This document shows, piece by piece, positions 61,401 through 64,000 of a stretch of 64,000 nt of DNA. Below the pieces are notes generated by a model that saw only the letters and a list, made by a program, of their open reading frames with translations, searched no databases and had not been told where the DNA came from. The stretch covers positions 124,001-188,000 of the forward strand of contig JAHQIY010000023.1 in the NCBI GenBank assembly GCA_019054805.1. The letters are read 5' to 3'. Source of the stretch: Brachionus manjavacas. Lineage: Eukaryota; Rotifera; Eurotatoria; Ploima; Brachionidae. The position numbers and the translations under genes were made by a program. Numbering within the stretch: the first letter of the stretch is position 1; each line of letters opens with the position of its first letter.

Positions 61401-64000
61401 TCAAAAACAAAAAGCTGCATAGCATGACTCTCCAAGCACTTGAGCTGGGTGCCAATGGAAAAAAAAACTCGACAAAAAAAATACAAAAGCAGTCTACGGA
61501 AAATGTGGATTTCAATTTGAATACCTCTAGAGAAAATTTGGAAATTTTCGATGACAATTCATCAATCATTACAAATTTCATCACTGGACCAGTGAAGCGG
61601 ATCAGAACAATCTCAACGCGACTAGCAACCACTTCCCACAATGAGCCAAGCACCAAATCAAACCAAATTCATAAAAGCAAATCTCTCACCGACTCTTCTT
61701 TCAATAAACTAAACATAAAAAATGACAACAAACAAGATTCGTTTAATACGGACGCAAATTTGAACCTTCCCGCATCCCCTACCACACTGACAAATCAGTC
61801 AGTCAACCCTTCGATCTCGACTTCAATTGCCGGAATAAGCACTGTTTTGGAAGCGCATCAAGACCTCAAGAAACTCAGGTTCCAACGAAATAGTTTGAGA
61901 AACAATTCTTTGGAAGTAAATCCATCTCTTCACAGAACTCAATCTATTTTGCCAATTACTTCATCAAATGTAAAGCTTAATCAACTTAACATTTCCAATC
62001 CAACCAATGCAGCAAAAAAACAACCCAAATCAAATCAACCAAATCCACAGATTGCCGAAGAGCTCTCTAATTTGGTTGTGTACACCCAAGCTGTCAAATT
62101 CAGAGAATTAAACTTGATACCTGCGAACATTTACACAGGAAAGACATTATCTTATAATCCTTTTAAATTGAGTCCTCAATATTCGACAATTCAAAATTCA
62201 AATAATAACAGCAAAAAATCTCTCAATAACTTGAATAATTCGAGAATATTTCACAATCAAAATCAACTGGTGACCCAGCAGAGTCTAAGCAGTTCAGGCA
62301 CAGATGGTTCTAAATGTGATATCAAGTATAAAAGCTTTACTGAATCTAATTCTCAAATTCAACACAACCAATTGTCTCACATTCAAAATAGTAATTTTCT
62401 GACAAGCCAAGTGAGTGAGCATCAAAACCAGTCAAACAATACCCCATGTAGCTATCAAATAGTGTCTTTAAATGAGTCCAAGGCAAAGCAACTGTGCAAA
62501 AAAAGACCAACGGATGTAATATGGTAAGTTAAATAGATTTATGATTTGAAAAATAGTTTTTTGACGGGAGTAACGAGAAGTTTAAGTTTTGTTAAGATTT
62601 TCTGCCAAACACGGTCACAAAAAGTTTGTAAGTTGACCGTAATAAAAAAATTTTTGGATCATTTTTTTAACCATTCACTCACACAGCTTTATCGACAATT
62701 GCTGCTTGGCCACTCTGCTTTTTATATAGCACTTCATTTCGTTTTTTGAATCTTTTAAAAAAACCGTATTTTCTCGCGTAATATCCCACAATTTTTGCAA
62801 TAATAATAACCCCTGTACATTATATGAAACATTAAGTGACATTAAGTGAAGGTAATTTTACTCTAAAATTTTGAATAACATTGAACTTTATGTTCACGCG
62901 TGGTTGAAGCTCAGTCATTTTGATTCAGTTAATCTTTTTAAATTAATCTCTCATAAAAGAGTTTTATTTCTTTAGTCTCATATAAACAGCTATATTAATT
63001 TGGTTGACTCCTCGGACTCTGATTCAGACCTAAATTCGGACTCAGAAAGTTATTCTGATAATGAATAATATTTATTTATTTATTGAATTGAATTAACCTC
63101 CTTTAAGGAGAAGTAAAAGAAAATAAAGATAAAATTTTTTTTTTTTTTTTGTGTTTTTGTGTTTTTTTAAAAAATGAAAAATTATTATCTAAAAATAAAA
63201 TTACAAAAATAAAAAAGGAACATTAGTTCGAAAATAGAAAAAGGGATGAAAGTTAGAAAGCAAGATAATTCGGACCAAAATTCATGAATTTCTTTTATTT
63301 TGAATTAGCTCATTTAGGAGAGTTCTGTAATGTTTTAATTTTAAATTGCAAAGACATAAACAAATTGAATCAGATATACCATTATTAGAAATCAGATTAA
63401 TCTTAAGATTTTCTTTAAGTTGGTTTATATTTACTGAAATTTTTGAGGTTTCAATTTTAAAGTACTTGGAAATAAGTACTAAGTCGGAGGAAAAAGATTT
63501 ATTAGAGGGGGGGGGGGTCACTTAGCATATATTTTAAAAATTGTGATGATAGATAATTATATTTAATTGTATCAATAAAAGTTAGTTTTGAAAATAGATA
63601 AAGTTCATCAAAGTTGAATAATTTTAGTACTTTTAAGACTCGTGACATGTGACAGTAGGCTTTTAAACCAAACATTTGTCTAATTAAGTTGTTTTGTAAT
63701 TTATTTATTGAATCCTTTGTGGTCGAATTAAGAGTAAGAGCCTCAAGACCATATGTGAATTTAGATAAGCAAAATGTTTTGTATATAAAAGATTTGAATT
63801 TAGGTGAAGAGGTAGGACTATTTTTAGGCAGAAGATATGAAATTCCAAAAAAGCTGCTCTGAACTTTTTTAAAATTTATAACTGCCTGTGTGTTAAGGTC
63901 AAGATTAGAATCTATAATGAATCCTAAGTATTTTAACTGATTTGCTTCTTCAAGTTCGGATCCATTAAGGTGAAATACCGACTTAAATAATTGAGTGCCA
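10093..64000 (+). CDS. Giant PLC-epsilon-like gene, ANK-ARM-REM-FERM-CDC25-PH-EF-PLC (partial, spliced)
   Basis: Fourteen exons (listed in the summary) splice with matching phases into about 4,390 residues; the 3' part lies beyond the window. Order along the protein (approximate): Ser-rich leader 1-146, ankyrin repeats 250-405, coiled coil 742-828, ARM-like helices 829-1460, REM C-terminal half 1962-2035, FERM F2/F3 2050-2410, CDC25 2582-2950, PH-like 3025-3120, EF-hand region 3600-3860, PLC X box 3880-4030, Y box from 4240. Known PLC epsilon hydrolyses PIP2 to IP3 and diacylglycerol, is driven by Ras/Rap and Rho GTPases, and its CDC25 domain activates Rap. From the CDC25 domain onward, order and motifs agree with animal PLC epsilon. 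The N-terminal 2,500 residues do not correspond to anything I know in that family. Exon junctions are inferred from splice consensus and phase; transcript evidence is absent. Confidence 0.8.
10458..11832. other. Intron 1 sequence, no gene seen
   Basis: AT-rich intron DNA with long A and T runs. Short frames near 10671-11361 are Lys/Phe/Asn-rich by base composition and match nothing. No mobile element end was recognised before 11833. Confidence 0.45.
11833..12174. mobile_element. MULE-type MITE with 9-bp duplication
   Basis: A 342-bp non-coding element with inverted ends GGGGTTGTGAAGTTC, flanked by GATAATCAA on both sides (11824-11832 and 12175-12183). Long inner arms contain AGAAAAACTTGAATAAC and TTTTACAGAACTGAATTA with their complements. 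The centre carries TGCAGA-type words. A 9-bp duplication fits Mutator-like elements. The inner motif (TTCTGTAAA.TGC, TCTGCAAAATGCA) recurs at 39406-39720 and 54775-55065. Confidence 0.65.
12298..12370 (+). CDS. Large gene exon 2 (25 codons)
   Basis: A 73-nt exon between ACAAATAG and AAG|GTACAT. Joined to exon 1 in phase 2 it reads [18 protein letters not shown] and then a Lys-rich end, and it closes in phase 0. The clean acceptor and donor, conserved-looking residue mix and exact phase fit support it, although it is too short for independent recognition. Confidence 0.6.
12431..12690. mobile_element. Fold-back element related to the hAT-type MITEs
   Basis: The left arm TGATAATTTGTTCCT..GAGTTGTTTAAAAGTC is matched in inverted form by the right arm GACTTTAAACAACTC..AGGAACAGATTATC. 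The inner part has AAGTCAAGTCC-type words like the MITEs at 5600 and 41301. No clear target duplication was found. Confidence 0.5.
12691..14728. other. Intron 2 sequence, no gene seen
   Basis: AT-rich DNA with scattered stops in all frames. A stretch near 13128-13200 is a little richer in GC but gives no readable protein. Confidence 0.4.
14729..15010 (-). pseudogene. Transposase C-terminal tail with AT-hook motifs (MULE-like)
   Basis: The minus strand encodes an acidic linker between two basic AT-hook-like motifs, [11 protein letters not shown] and [12 protein letters not shown], ending ELTLSK and a stop. A GRP tail after a SWIM zinc finger is seen in the MULE proteins of this window (34588-35883 and 37130-37600), so this is probably the 3' remnant of another copy. 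It has no zinc finger of its own. Confidence 0.4.
15011..16149. other. Intron 2 sequence, no gene seen
   Basis: AT-rich. The stem AAAGAGCTTTAGCTCGGCACAG near 15305-15326 is inverted relative to TACCGAGCTAAAGCTCCTTC at 52315 and is probably a LINE 3'-end hairpin. Confidence 0.35.
16150..16800 (-). mobile_element. CR1-like LINE fragment, interrupted
   Basis: The left part (ATAATAATAAT tail and CAGACTATAAGCAATATTTTAATC) matches the 3' end of the CR1-like copy at 28204-28830. The right part encodes, on the minus strand, [15 protein letters not shown] and then [12 protein letters not shown], the same reverse transcriptase tail as [22 protein letters not shown] there. The middle (about 16345-16600) is unrecognised and may be a later insertion. 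Confidence 0.5.
17103..17363 (+). pseudogene. Unrecognised transposon-like frame
   Basis: The plus strand stays open for about 85 codons with the segments [26 protein letters not shown] and [17 protein letters not shown], ending KKKWKAK and a stop. A tail with GCCAAATCTGACGTAATTTTTG and AATAATAATAAT follows (17495-17540), as at a non-LTR 3' end, so it is probably the last coding part of a retrotransposon. I do not recognise the protein. Confidence 0.35.
17824..18877. repeat. Fold-back element with tandemly repeated arms
   Basis: The left arm (17824-17935) is a series of TGTCCTTTA/TGTCCTATA words. The right arm (about 18290-18877) is a tandem array of AGTAAAGGACACTAAAGGACA units alternating with ATTTAATTCTTTATTAAG and GAATATTCTTCTAATATAG. 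The outer ends are inverted copies (ATTCTTTTATGAC and its counterpart). The centre holds GGGGTCCGTGGCGTAGCCC and GGTTTAGGGA, also found at 58700-58740. No coding frame. Arms of unequal array length suggest expansion after insertion. Confidence 0.65.
19050..19240 (+). mobile_element. Jockey-like LINE fragment
   Basis: One plus-strand frame reads [20 protein letters not shown] and then [16 protein letters not shown], the C-terminal thumb of Jockey-type reverse transcriptases, comparable to [15 protein letters not shown] at 54200. Flanks are lost. Confidence 0.5.
19894..21525 (+). CDS. Large gene exon 3: ankyrin-repeat region
   Basis: The 544-codon exon starts after ATCAG (phase 0) and ends at CCA|GTTAGT (phase 0). 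Protein residues about 250-405 hold ankyrin-type helices: [20 protein letters not shown], then [23 protein letters not shown], then [21 protein letters not shown] and [10 protein letters not shown]. Between the first two lies a Cys-containing insert (FRCNFCTNK). A preceding helix, [18 protein letters not shown], may be an extra degenerate repeat. The last 270 residues are Ser/Asn/Lys-rich and disordered. Ankyrin repeats usually bind protein partners, so a scaffold role is likely. Opposite-strand frames over this exon are shadows. Confidence 0.75.
21526..21857 (-). mobile_element. LINE fragment left of the mariner insertion
   Basis: The minus strand near 21790-21857 reads [21 protein letters not shown], a reverse transcriptase C-terminal motif shared with the LINE at 45870-46175. 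It continues the frame of the piece right of the mariner element (23823-24110). The first 250 bases hold no readable coding sequence. Confidence 0.5.
21858..23822 (-). mobile_element. Tc1/mariner-type transposon inside a LINE
   Basis: Ends are inverted repeats ACGGGTGACAA..TAAAATCGAGACG. On the minus strand, 23588-23238 encodes the paired helix-turn-helix region ([16 protein letters not shown], then [16 protein letters not shown] text). 22430-21960 encodes the catalytic half: [27 protein letters not shown] with the second Asp, then [17 protein letters not shown] with the third acidic residue. The middle (22430-23238) is replaced by AT-rich, non-coding DNA and stops, so the copy is inactive. 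Confidence 0.7.
23823..24110 (-). mobile_element. LINE fragment right of the mariner insertion
   Basis: The minus strand contains [14 protein letters not shown], the palm motif of a reverse transcriptase, and then [13 protein letters not shown], which continues as [10 protein letters not shown] beyond the mariner element. The 5' part is missing. Confidence 0.55.
24119..24505 (-). mobile_element. LINE 3' end (same family as 63072-64000)
   Basis: The minus strand ends a frame with [20 protein letters not shown], closely matching [20 protein letters not shown] at 63282-63440. The 3' part shares the hairpin AACCTCCTATAAGGAG and a TATTTATTTATT tail at the left. It is a 5'-truncated copy. Confidence 0.6.
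24694..24716 (+). CDS. Large gene exon 4: putative 23-nt microexon
   Basis: The sequence between TTTTTCAG and AA|GTAATG reads SPKQKSK plus two bases. It is needed to carry phase 0 from exon 3 to phase 2 at exon 5, and its own length gives exactly that change. The acceptor is strong. The donor has an alternative 7 nt upstream that would break the frame in exon 5. Confidence 0.4.
24955..25085 (+). CDS. Large gene exon 5
   Basis: From the acceptor CACAAAG to the donor AAAG|GTTAGT, about 43 codons: [16 protein letters not shown], then Gln/Asn/Ser-rich text. It enters in phase 2 and leaves in phase 1, matching exon 6. The acceptor has a weak pyrimidine tract, so the 5' boundary is the less certain one. 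No domain. Confidence 0.5.
25132..25391 (+). CDS. Large gene exon 6: coiled-coil segment
   Basis: After a 46-nt intron with a clean TTTTTTAATAG acceptor, the exon encodes [17 protein letters not shown], then [17 protein letters not shown] and [14 protein letters not shown]. This amphipathic helical stretch probably forms a coiled coil or the first helices of the following ARM-like region. It ends at CAA|GTAAGA in phase 0. Confidence 0.7.
25574..26869 (+). CDS. Large gene exon 7: helical ARM-like region, part 1
   Basis: 432 codons from ATTTAAG|ACT to CCT|GTAAGC, phase 0 to 0. Helical segments near the start ([33 protein letters not shown]) and end ([18 protein letters not shown], then [11 protein letters not shown]) look like ARM/HEAT-type helices. 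They continue directly into exon 8. The middle is Ser-rich and disordered with an acidic run ([10 protein letters not shown]), a CSC and a CAQC motif that could bind zinc as a pair, and a basic patch. Beyond ARM-like topology, no family is recognised. Confidence 0.7.
27160..27790 (-). pseudogene. SWIM zinc-finger transposase remnant (MULE-like)
   Basis: The minus strand reads [22 protein letters not shown], a SWIM-type C-x-C..C-x-H zinc finger, followed by [10 protein letters not shown] and a degenerate GR.A tail. Upstream text ([17 protein letters not shown]) has no stop over some 40 codons. SWIM fingers followed by a basic GRP tail are the C-terminal layout of the MULE transposases in this window. 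Stops and shifts show it is dead. Confidence 0.5.
28204..28830 (-). mobile_element. CR1-like LINE, 5'-truncated
   Basis: The minus-strand frame 28820-28281 encodes 179 residues of a reverse transcriptase tail: [50 protein letters not shown] and [17 protein letters not shown]. It ends with a stop and a short 3' region carrying CAGACCATAAGC on the plus strand and a (TAG)n tail at 28208-28222. The frame is intact over this stretch, suggesting a young copy. Confidence 0.75.
28831..30467. other. Intron 7 sequence, no gene seen
   Basis: AT-rich. A near-perfect hairpin at about 29582-29636 pairs TTTTACGTAATTTTACATCA with its complement around an 11-base loop. Runs of ACACACTTAAAAA-like words occur at 29930-30065. 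No coding support. Confidence 0.4.
30468..32634 (+). CDS. Large gene exon 8: ARM-like region part 2 and start of the REM domain
   Basis: 722 codons from TTTTCAG|CAT (phase 0) to CTAG|GTAAAT (phase 1). The first 200 residues continue the helical repeat region: [57 protein letters not shown]. About 480 residues of Ser/Asn/Lys-rich disorder follow, with several basic R/K-x-x-S sites that could be kinase targets. The last 18 residues, [17 protein letters not shown], match the conserved Trp..Pro-x-Asp-Phe core of REM (RasGEF-N) domains and run on into exon 9. The usual N-terminal half of REM is not recognisable. Confidence 0.75.
33061..33110. other. Perfect 22-bp hairpin
   Basis: The arms ATTCAATTATGAAGGACCAT.. 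and its exact complement are separated by six T residues. In RNA either strand would fold into a 22-bp stem. The word CAAAGCAATTCAA just upstream recurs at about 32798, so it may be the centre of a small repeat family. Confidence 0.6.
33160..33790 (-). mobile_element. Jockey-like LINE fragment, reverse transcriptase
   Basis: The minus strand, with frame changes, reads [51 protein letters not shown] and [17 protein letters not shown]. These are successive finger and palm A motifs of a reverse transcriptase. It is dead. An endonuclease remnant of the same orientation lies at 36540-36890, beyond the MULE, and may be its 5' half. Confidence 0.6.
33852..34130. mobile_element. Tc1/mariner-type MITE
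   Basis: A 279-bp non-coding element with short ends CCCAGTCA and TGACTAGG flanked by TA on both sides (33850-33851 and 34131-34132). Subterminal ATCGATGA words appear in both orientations. The ends match over only about 7-8 bp, so the call is moderate. Confidence 0.45.
34207..36480 (-). mobile_element. Complete MULE (Mutator-like) transposon
   Basis: A 2,274-bp element flanked by the exact 9-bp repeat TTTCAAAAA (34198-34206 and 36481-36489), the duplication length of Mutator-like elements. The ends are inverted and built from tandem, diverged copies of TAATTTATGGTACAAAAAA-type units (about 34220-34370 and 36255-36470). The interior encodes one transposase on the minus strand, described separately. 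Few frame breaks suggest a fairly recent insertion into intron 8. Confidence 0.8.
34588..36127 (-). pseudogene. MULE transposase with SWIM finger, frame-broken
   Basis: The minus-strand order is: start [10 protein letters not shown] near 36127, an acidic and Lys-rich linker, a zinc-finger-like DNA-binding region ([25 protein letters not shown]), then the catalytic core. The core gives [33 protein letters not shown] with a catalytic Asp, [11 protein letters not shown] (the conserved C..H pair) and [15 protein letters not shown] with the third acidic residue. After a frame break comes a SWIM finger, [17 protein letters not shown], and the basic tail KRKRGRPQK. Breaks lie near 36077, 35935, 35700 and 34760, so it is inactive as read; some could be sequencing errors. 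Confidence 0.7.
36540..36890 (-). mobile_element. LINE endonuclease-to-RT linker fragment
   Basis: The minus strand reads near its start the degenerate endonuclease end MTSDHLPV, then after about 75 codons [10 protein letters not shown] / [17 protein letters not shown] shorter copy of the latter (GGTTTTGTAGAT, TGCGACTGATA on the plus strand) is at 39300-39410. It may be the 5' half of the LINE at 33160-33790. Confidence 0.4.
36917..37824 (-). mobile_element. Deleted MULE-like element
   Basis: An exact 13-bp direct repeat, ATTAAGAAAGAAA, flanks the segment (36904-36916 and 37825-37837). Inside, the minus strand 37600-37140 begins [17 protein letters not shown] and ends with a SWIM finger, [20 protein letters not shown], and the basic tail KKRGRPPKS, but the catalytic DDE core between them is absent. 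The terminal regions contain TTTAACTTAAATAG words. The layout suggests an internally deleted derivative of an autonomous MULE. Confidence 0.55.
38258..38436 (+). CDS. Large gene exon 9: REM domain C-terminal half
   Basis: From TATTTTAAG to CAAATT|GTAAGA. In phase 1 it continues exon 8 as [19 protein letters not shown], then [12 protein letters not shown], the closing helices of a REM (RasGEF-N) domain, and ends [10 protein letters not shown] in phase 0. REM domains brace the CDC25 domain in Ras/Rap exchange factors. Here a FERM module lies between the two. Confidence 0.7.
38437..39299. other. Intron 9 sequence, no gene seen
   Basis: AT-rich. Short inverted words around TAAAATATTGTA near 38752-38775 form a small hairpin. 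No coding support and no recognised element ends. Confidence 0.35.
39406..39720. mobile_element. Non-coding fold-back MITE (GTTCTGTAAATGC family)
   Basis: The left arm TTAGTTCCGTGAATGCAAC..GTACAACATTCAAA is matched by the inverted right arm TTTGAATGTTGTACCATAC..TTCACAGAACTAA. The centre has GCATTTTGCAGAGA. The right side shares TTTTACATTTTTTCTGTTCTTT with 55015-55045. A short LINE fragment (39300-39405) precedes it. Confidence 0.55.
40000..40560 (-). pseudogene. Tc1/mariner-type transposase remnant
   Basis: The minus strand reads [20 protein letters not shown] then FHYAEA, with the second catalytic Asp, and after a shift [20 protein letters not shown] with the third acidic residue. It parallels the mariner at 21858-23822 ([32 protein letters not shown]) closely enough to be the same family. 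The N-terminal half is missing. Confidence 0.6.
40910..41085. repeat. Fold-back repeat
   Basis: The left arm GTCAAAAAGAATGTTCGTTT..GTACTTT and the right arm AAAGTACAAAAAGAACATTC..TTTGAC are inverted copies about 110 bases apart. AAAAAGGA-type words around them (40820-41150) repeat in both orientations. No coding frame. Confidence 0.5.
41301..41529. mobile_element. hAT-type MITE, copy 3 (diverged)
   Basis: A 229-bp element flanked by the exact 8-bp repeat ATTTTGAG (41293-41300 and 41530-41537). The right end ACCACTCTG and inner AAGTCGAGTCCAAGTCC / GACTTGGACC words match the MITEs at 5600 and 7725, while the left end is diverged. It ends only about 140 bases before exon 10. Confidence 0.6.
41673..43487 (+). 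CDS. Large gene exon 10: FERM F2/F3 module and start of CDC25
   Basis: 605 codons from TTCCCTTAG|ATG to AAAGAA|GTATTT, phase 0 to 0. [19 protein letters not shown] marks the start of a FERM F2 lobe. [20 protein letters not shown], then [27 protein letters not shown] and [15 protein letters not shown] form an F3 (PTB-like) lobe resembling talin. No F1 lobe is visible before it. About 150 Ser/Asn-rich residues follow, then [20 protein letters not shown] and [10 protein letters not shown], the first helices of a CDC25 RasGEF domain, reading like human PLC epsilon. FERM modules usually bind membranes or receptor tails. The exon is visibly richer in GC than all the others. Confidence 0.8.
44170..45030 (-). 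mobile_element. Jockey-like LINE 3' fragment nested in the hAT-like element
   Basis: The minus strand reads [20 protein letters not shown], then [40 protein letters not shown], a reverse transcriptase tail like that at 54180-54570. One frame break lies near 44720. The 3' region at the left has GAAGGAGCTTCAC and an A/T-rich tail. Confidence 0.55.
45113..45291 (+). pseudogene. Orphan terminal exon inside the hAT-like element
   Basis: A strong acceptor (TTCACTTATTACATTTTTAG) precedes an open frame of 58 codons reading [20 protein letters not shown], then a Lys-rich end IPLKKYN and a stop. AATAAA follows at about 45349. This looks like the last coding exon and 3' untranslated region of some gene, captured by or belonging to the transposon. 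The family is not recognised. Confidence 0.4.
45370..45585 (-). mobile_element. LINE 3' end nested in the hAT-like element
   Basis: The segment is an inverted, close copy of 54540-54760: it carries the complement of AAACCCTCCTCTGTAAAGTC, ACTGTTTTTCTG and AAAGGAGTT..ATTACTCAAAG. That is the end of the reading frame and 3' region of the Jockey-like LINE. It is 5'-truncated. Confidence 0.65.
45870..46175 (-). mobile_element. LINE fragment (reverse transcriptase C-terminus)
   Basis: The minus strand reads [20 protein letters not shown] and then [15 protein letters not shown], the typical region after the palm of Jockey-type enzymes. The sequence just upstream matches the LINE interrupted by the mariner at 21858-23822, showing that the insertion there split a frame that is continuous here. 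Confidence 0.55.
46714..46859 (+). CDS. Large gene exon 11: CDC25 core
   Basis: From TTAAAAAG to ATCAA|GTAAAC, phase 0 to 2. It encodes [20 protein letters not shown], then [20 protein letters not shown] and RELWLGIK. This is the conserved middle of a CDC25 domain and lines up residue for residue with the PLC epsilon pattern VSSW..A..CWN.GN.NA..E. It is the first exon after the 3.2-kb intron containing the hAT-like element. Confidence 0.85.
46936..48435 (+). CDS. Large gene exon 12: end of CDC25 and PH-like region
   Basis: After a 76-nt intron, 500 codons to AACAG|GTAAAT (phase 2 to 2). A Ser/Asn-rich insertion of about 100 residues interrupts the CDC25 domain. The domain then closes with [20 protein letters not shown] (the conserved catalytic-helix region), [18 protein letters not shown] and [13 protein letters not shown] disordered basic linker leads to [32 protein letters not shown] and [13 protein letters not shown], which correspond to the PH-like segment of PLC epsilon (Q-P-D-N-S-T-L-T-W). 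This exon ties the exchange-factor domain to PLC epsilon in one reading frame. Confidence 0.85.
48573..50482 (-). mobile_element. LINE with 15-bp target duplication, 5'-truncated
   Basis: TAGATTACATAATAT stands at both ends (48558-48572 and 50483-50497). The minus strand encodes a reverse transcriptase: [84 protein letters not shown] and [11 protein letters not shown], ending near 49205 in the first frame. A one-base shift then continues [15 protein letters not shown] to about 48870. The 3' region ends in TTAGAATAAATAAATAAAT. The endonuclease part is missing. Confidence 0.85.
50498..52245. other. Intron 12 sequence, no gene seen
   Basis: AT-rich. A GC-richer patch with AAGGTACGCAGGTTAGGGTT and GAGCAAAAAGGATT at 51604-51655 is not part of any readable frame. 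No element ends recognised. Confidence 0.4.
52250..53161. mobile_element. piggyBac-like element with TTAA duplication, non-coding
   Basis: Inverted ends CTCTTATCCGTCCAAAAT are flanked by TTAA at 52246-52249 and 53162-53165. Next to the left end is the palindrome GGGTCAAAAATGACCC; next to the right end is a hairpin of AAAAATAACGTTATCG with its complement. The interior includes a LINE 3'-type stem (GAGCTAAAGCTC, 52319). No transposase. It abuts the Jockey-like LINE on its right. Confidence 0.75.
53166..54760 (+). mobile_element. Jockey-like LINE 3' half, split by a fold-back element
   Basis: The first part (53199-53460) encodes [20 protein letters not shown] then CSFIFYSG and PVFLGIKFD. After the insertion at 53461-54172 the frame resumes as [37 protein letters not shown] and ends [19 protein letters not shown] with a stop at about 54573. 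The 3' region to 54760 is duplicated in inverted form at 45370-45585. Confidence 0.7.
53461..54172. mobile_element. Fold-back element inserted in the LINE
   Basis: The ends are inverted: TATTGTAAATTATTGTTAAA and the complement of TACTGTAAATTAATGTTAAA. The inner arms are arrays of ATTTTAATGTCAAAAA / TTTTTGACATTAAAAT and GAAATAAGGATTTTAATGTT words. The centre encodes on the minus strand (about 53785-53680) a short frame, [19 protein letters not shown] then [15 protein letters not shown] and a stop, possibly the last piece of a transposase. Superfamily unknown. Confidence 0.6.
54775..55065. mobile_element. Non-coding fold-back MITE (GTTCTGTAAATGC family)
   Basis: The left arm TTCTGTAAATGCAGCATGAT..GCAACATTCA is matched by the inverted right arm TGCAACTTTGAAAGTTGCAC..GCATTTACAGAACT. 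The centre has TCTGCAAAATGCACC. It shares the right-hand TTTTACATTTTTTCTGTTC tract with 39660-39710, and inner motifs with the 9-bp-flanked element at 11833-12174. It ends about 250 bases before exon 13. Confidence 0.55.
55313..57196 (+). CDS. Large gene exon 13: PH-EF-hand region of PLC epsilon
   Basis: 628 codons from TTAACAAAG to TTTTTTAG|GTAAGT, phase 2 to 2. [14 protein letters not shown], then [32 protein letters not shown] and [15 protein letters not shown] follow the order of the segment after the PH-like region in PLC epsilon (F-V-A-P-K..; A-V-E-L-F-G-G-R-R-W). After a Ser-rich basic linker, [20 protein letters not shown] and [10 protein letters not shown] match the conserved EF-hand-region motif [17 protein letters not shown]. 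The end, [13 protein letters not shown], parallels ..I-L-S-I-I-Q-K-F-E-P. The acceptor is short of pyrimidines but is the only site giving the needed phase. Confidence 0.85.
57560..58150 (-). pseudogene. MULE-like transposase C-terminal half
   Basis: A minus-strand frame of 184 residues (58122-57568) reads [20 protein letters not shown], the third acidic motif (N-x-x-x-E-S-Y-N), and after a linker the SWIM finger [20 protein letters not shown], then a basic tail with KPGKKKSN. The same layout occurs at 34588-36127 ([16 protein letters not shown], basic tail). The N-terminal half is missing and the sequence right of 58150 is non-coding. Confidence 0.65.
58545..58805. repeat. Fold-back element sharing a core with 17824-18877
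   Basis: The left arm is made of ATTCGATTATT units (58552-58602) and the right arm of AATAATCGAATAATCGAATA (58783-58803), in inverted order. The centre carries GGGGTCCTGCGCAGCCCCGG then TTTAGGGACTCC, nearly the same as the core at 18068-18110. Non-coding. Confidence 0.6.
58829..60240 (-). mobile_element. CR1/L2-type LINE, frame-broken
   Basis: Minus strand, several frames: [58 protein letters not shown], then [35 protein letters not shown] and the tail [41 protein letters not shown]. All the main reverse transcriptase motifs, including YADD, are present, but shifts near 59670, 59240 and 59040 break them. It lacks the endonuclease part and lies in intron 13. Confidence 0.75.
60241..60816. other. 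End of intron 13, no gene seen
   Basis: AT-rich. One plus-strand frame near 60285-60390 gives [20 protein letters not shown] and a stop after some 35 codons; it has no splice context and matches nothing I know. Confidence 0.35.
60817..62523 (+). CDS. Large gene exon 14: PLC catalytic X box and start of Y box
   Basis: 569 codons from TTTTTTCAAG (phase 2) to ATATG|GTAAGT (phase 2). [17 protein letters not shown] closes the EF region as in PLC epsilon. The X box follows: [20 protein letters not shown] with the first catalytic His and Asn, [14 protein letters not shown] with Glu and Asp of the calcium site, VVYHGRTLT with the second His, and [12 protein letters not shown] with the calcium Glu. 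[17 protein letters not shown] text ends it. A Ser/Asn-rich X-Y linker of about 200 residues precedes [18 protein letters not shown], the Y box start, and [19 protein letters not shown]. The exon ends inside Y. All active-site residues are present, so the enzyme should be catalytic. Confidence 0.9.
62524..63070. other. Start of the last visible intron, no exon seen
   Basis: I looked for the next expected Y-box segment (A-C-Q-L-L-R-T-Y-P-type) and found none. A plus-strand frame near 62997-63069 ends [19 protein letters not shown] and stops; such acidic Ser/Asp tails occur in transposases, but nothing before it is readable. Confidence 0.4.
63072..64000 (-). mobile_element. LINE 3' half, running off the right edge
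   Basis: The minus strand from 64000 reads [78 protein letters not shown] and [20 protein letters not shown], open apart from a run of ten or so G (C on this strand) near 63508. The 3' region carries the hairpin AACCTCCTTTAAGGAG and ends in a TATTTATTTATT tail near 63072. It is the same family as 24119-24505 and related to 48573-50482. Confidence 0.7.

Noticed and set aside
62997..63069. Acidic frame ending [11 protein letters not shown] as a possible next exon of the PLC gene
   Set aside because: Does not match the expected Y-box continuation and lacks a phase-2 acceptor; more like a transposase tail.
1..64000. tRNA or rRNA genes
   Set aside because: No cloverleaf with A and B box pattern or rRNA-like conserved stretch was noticed by eye; a tRNA search program would be needed to exclude them.
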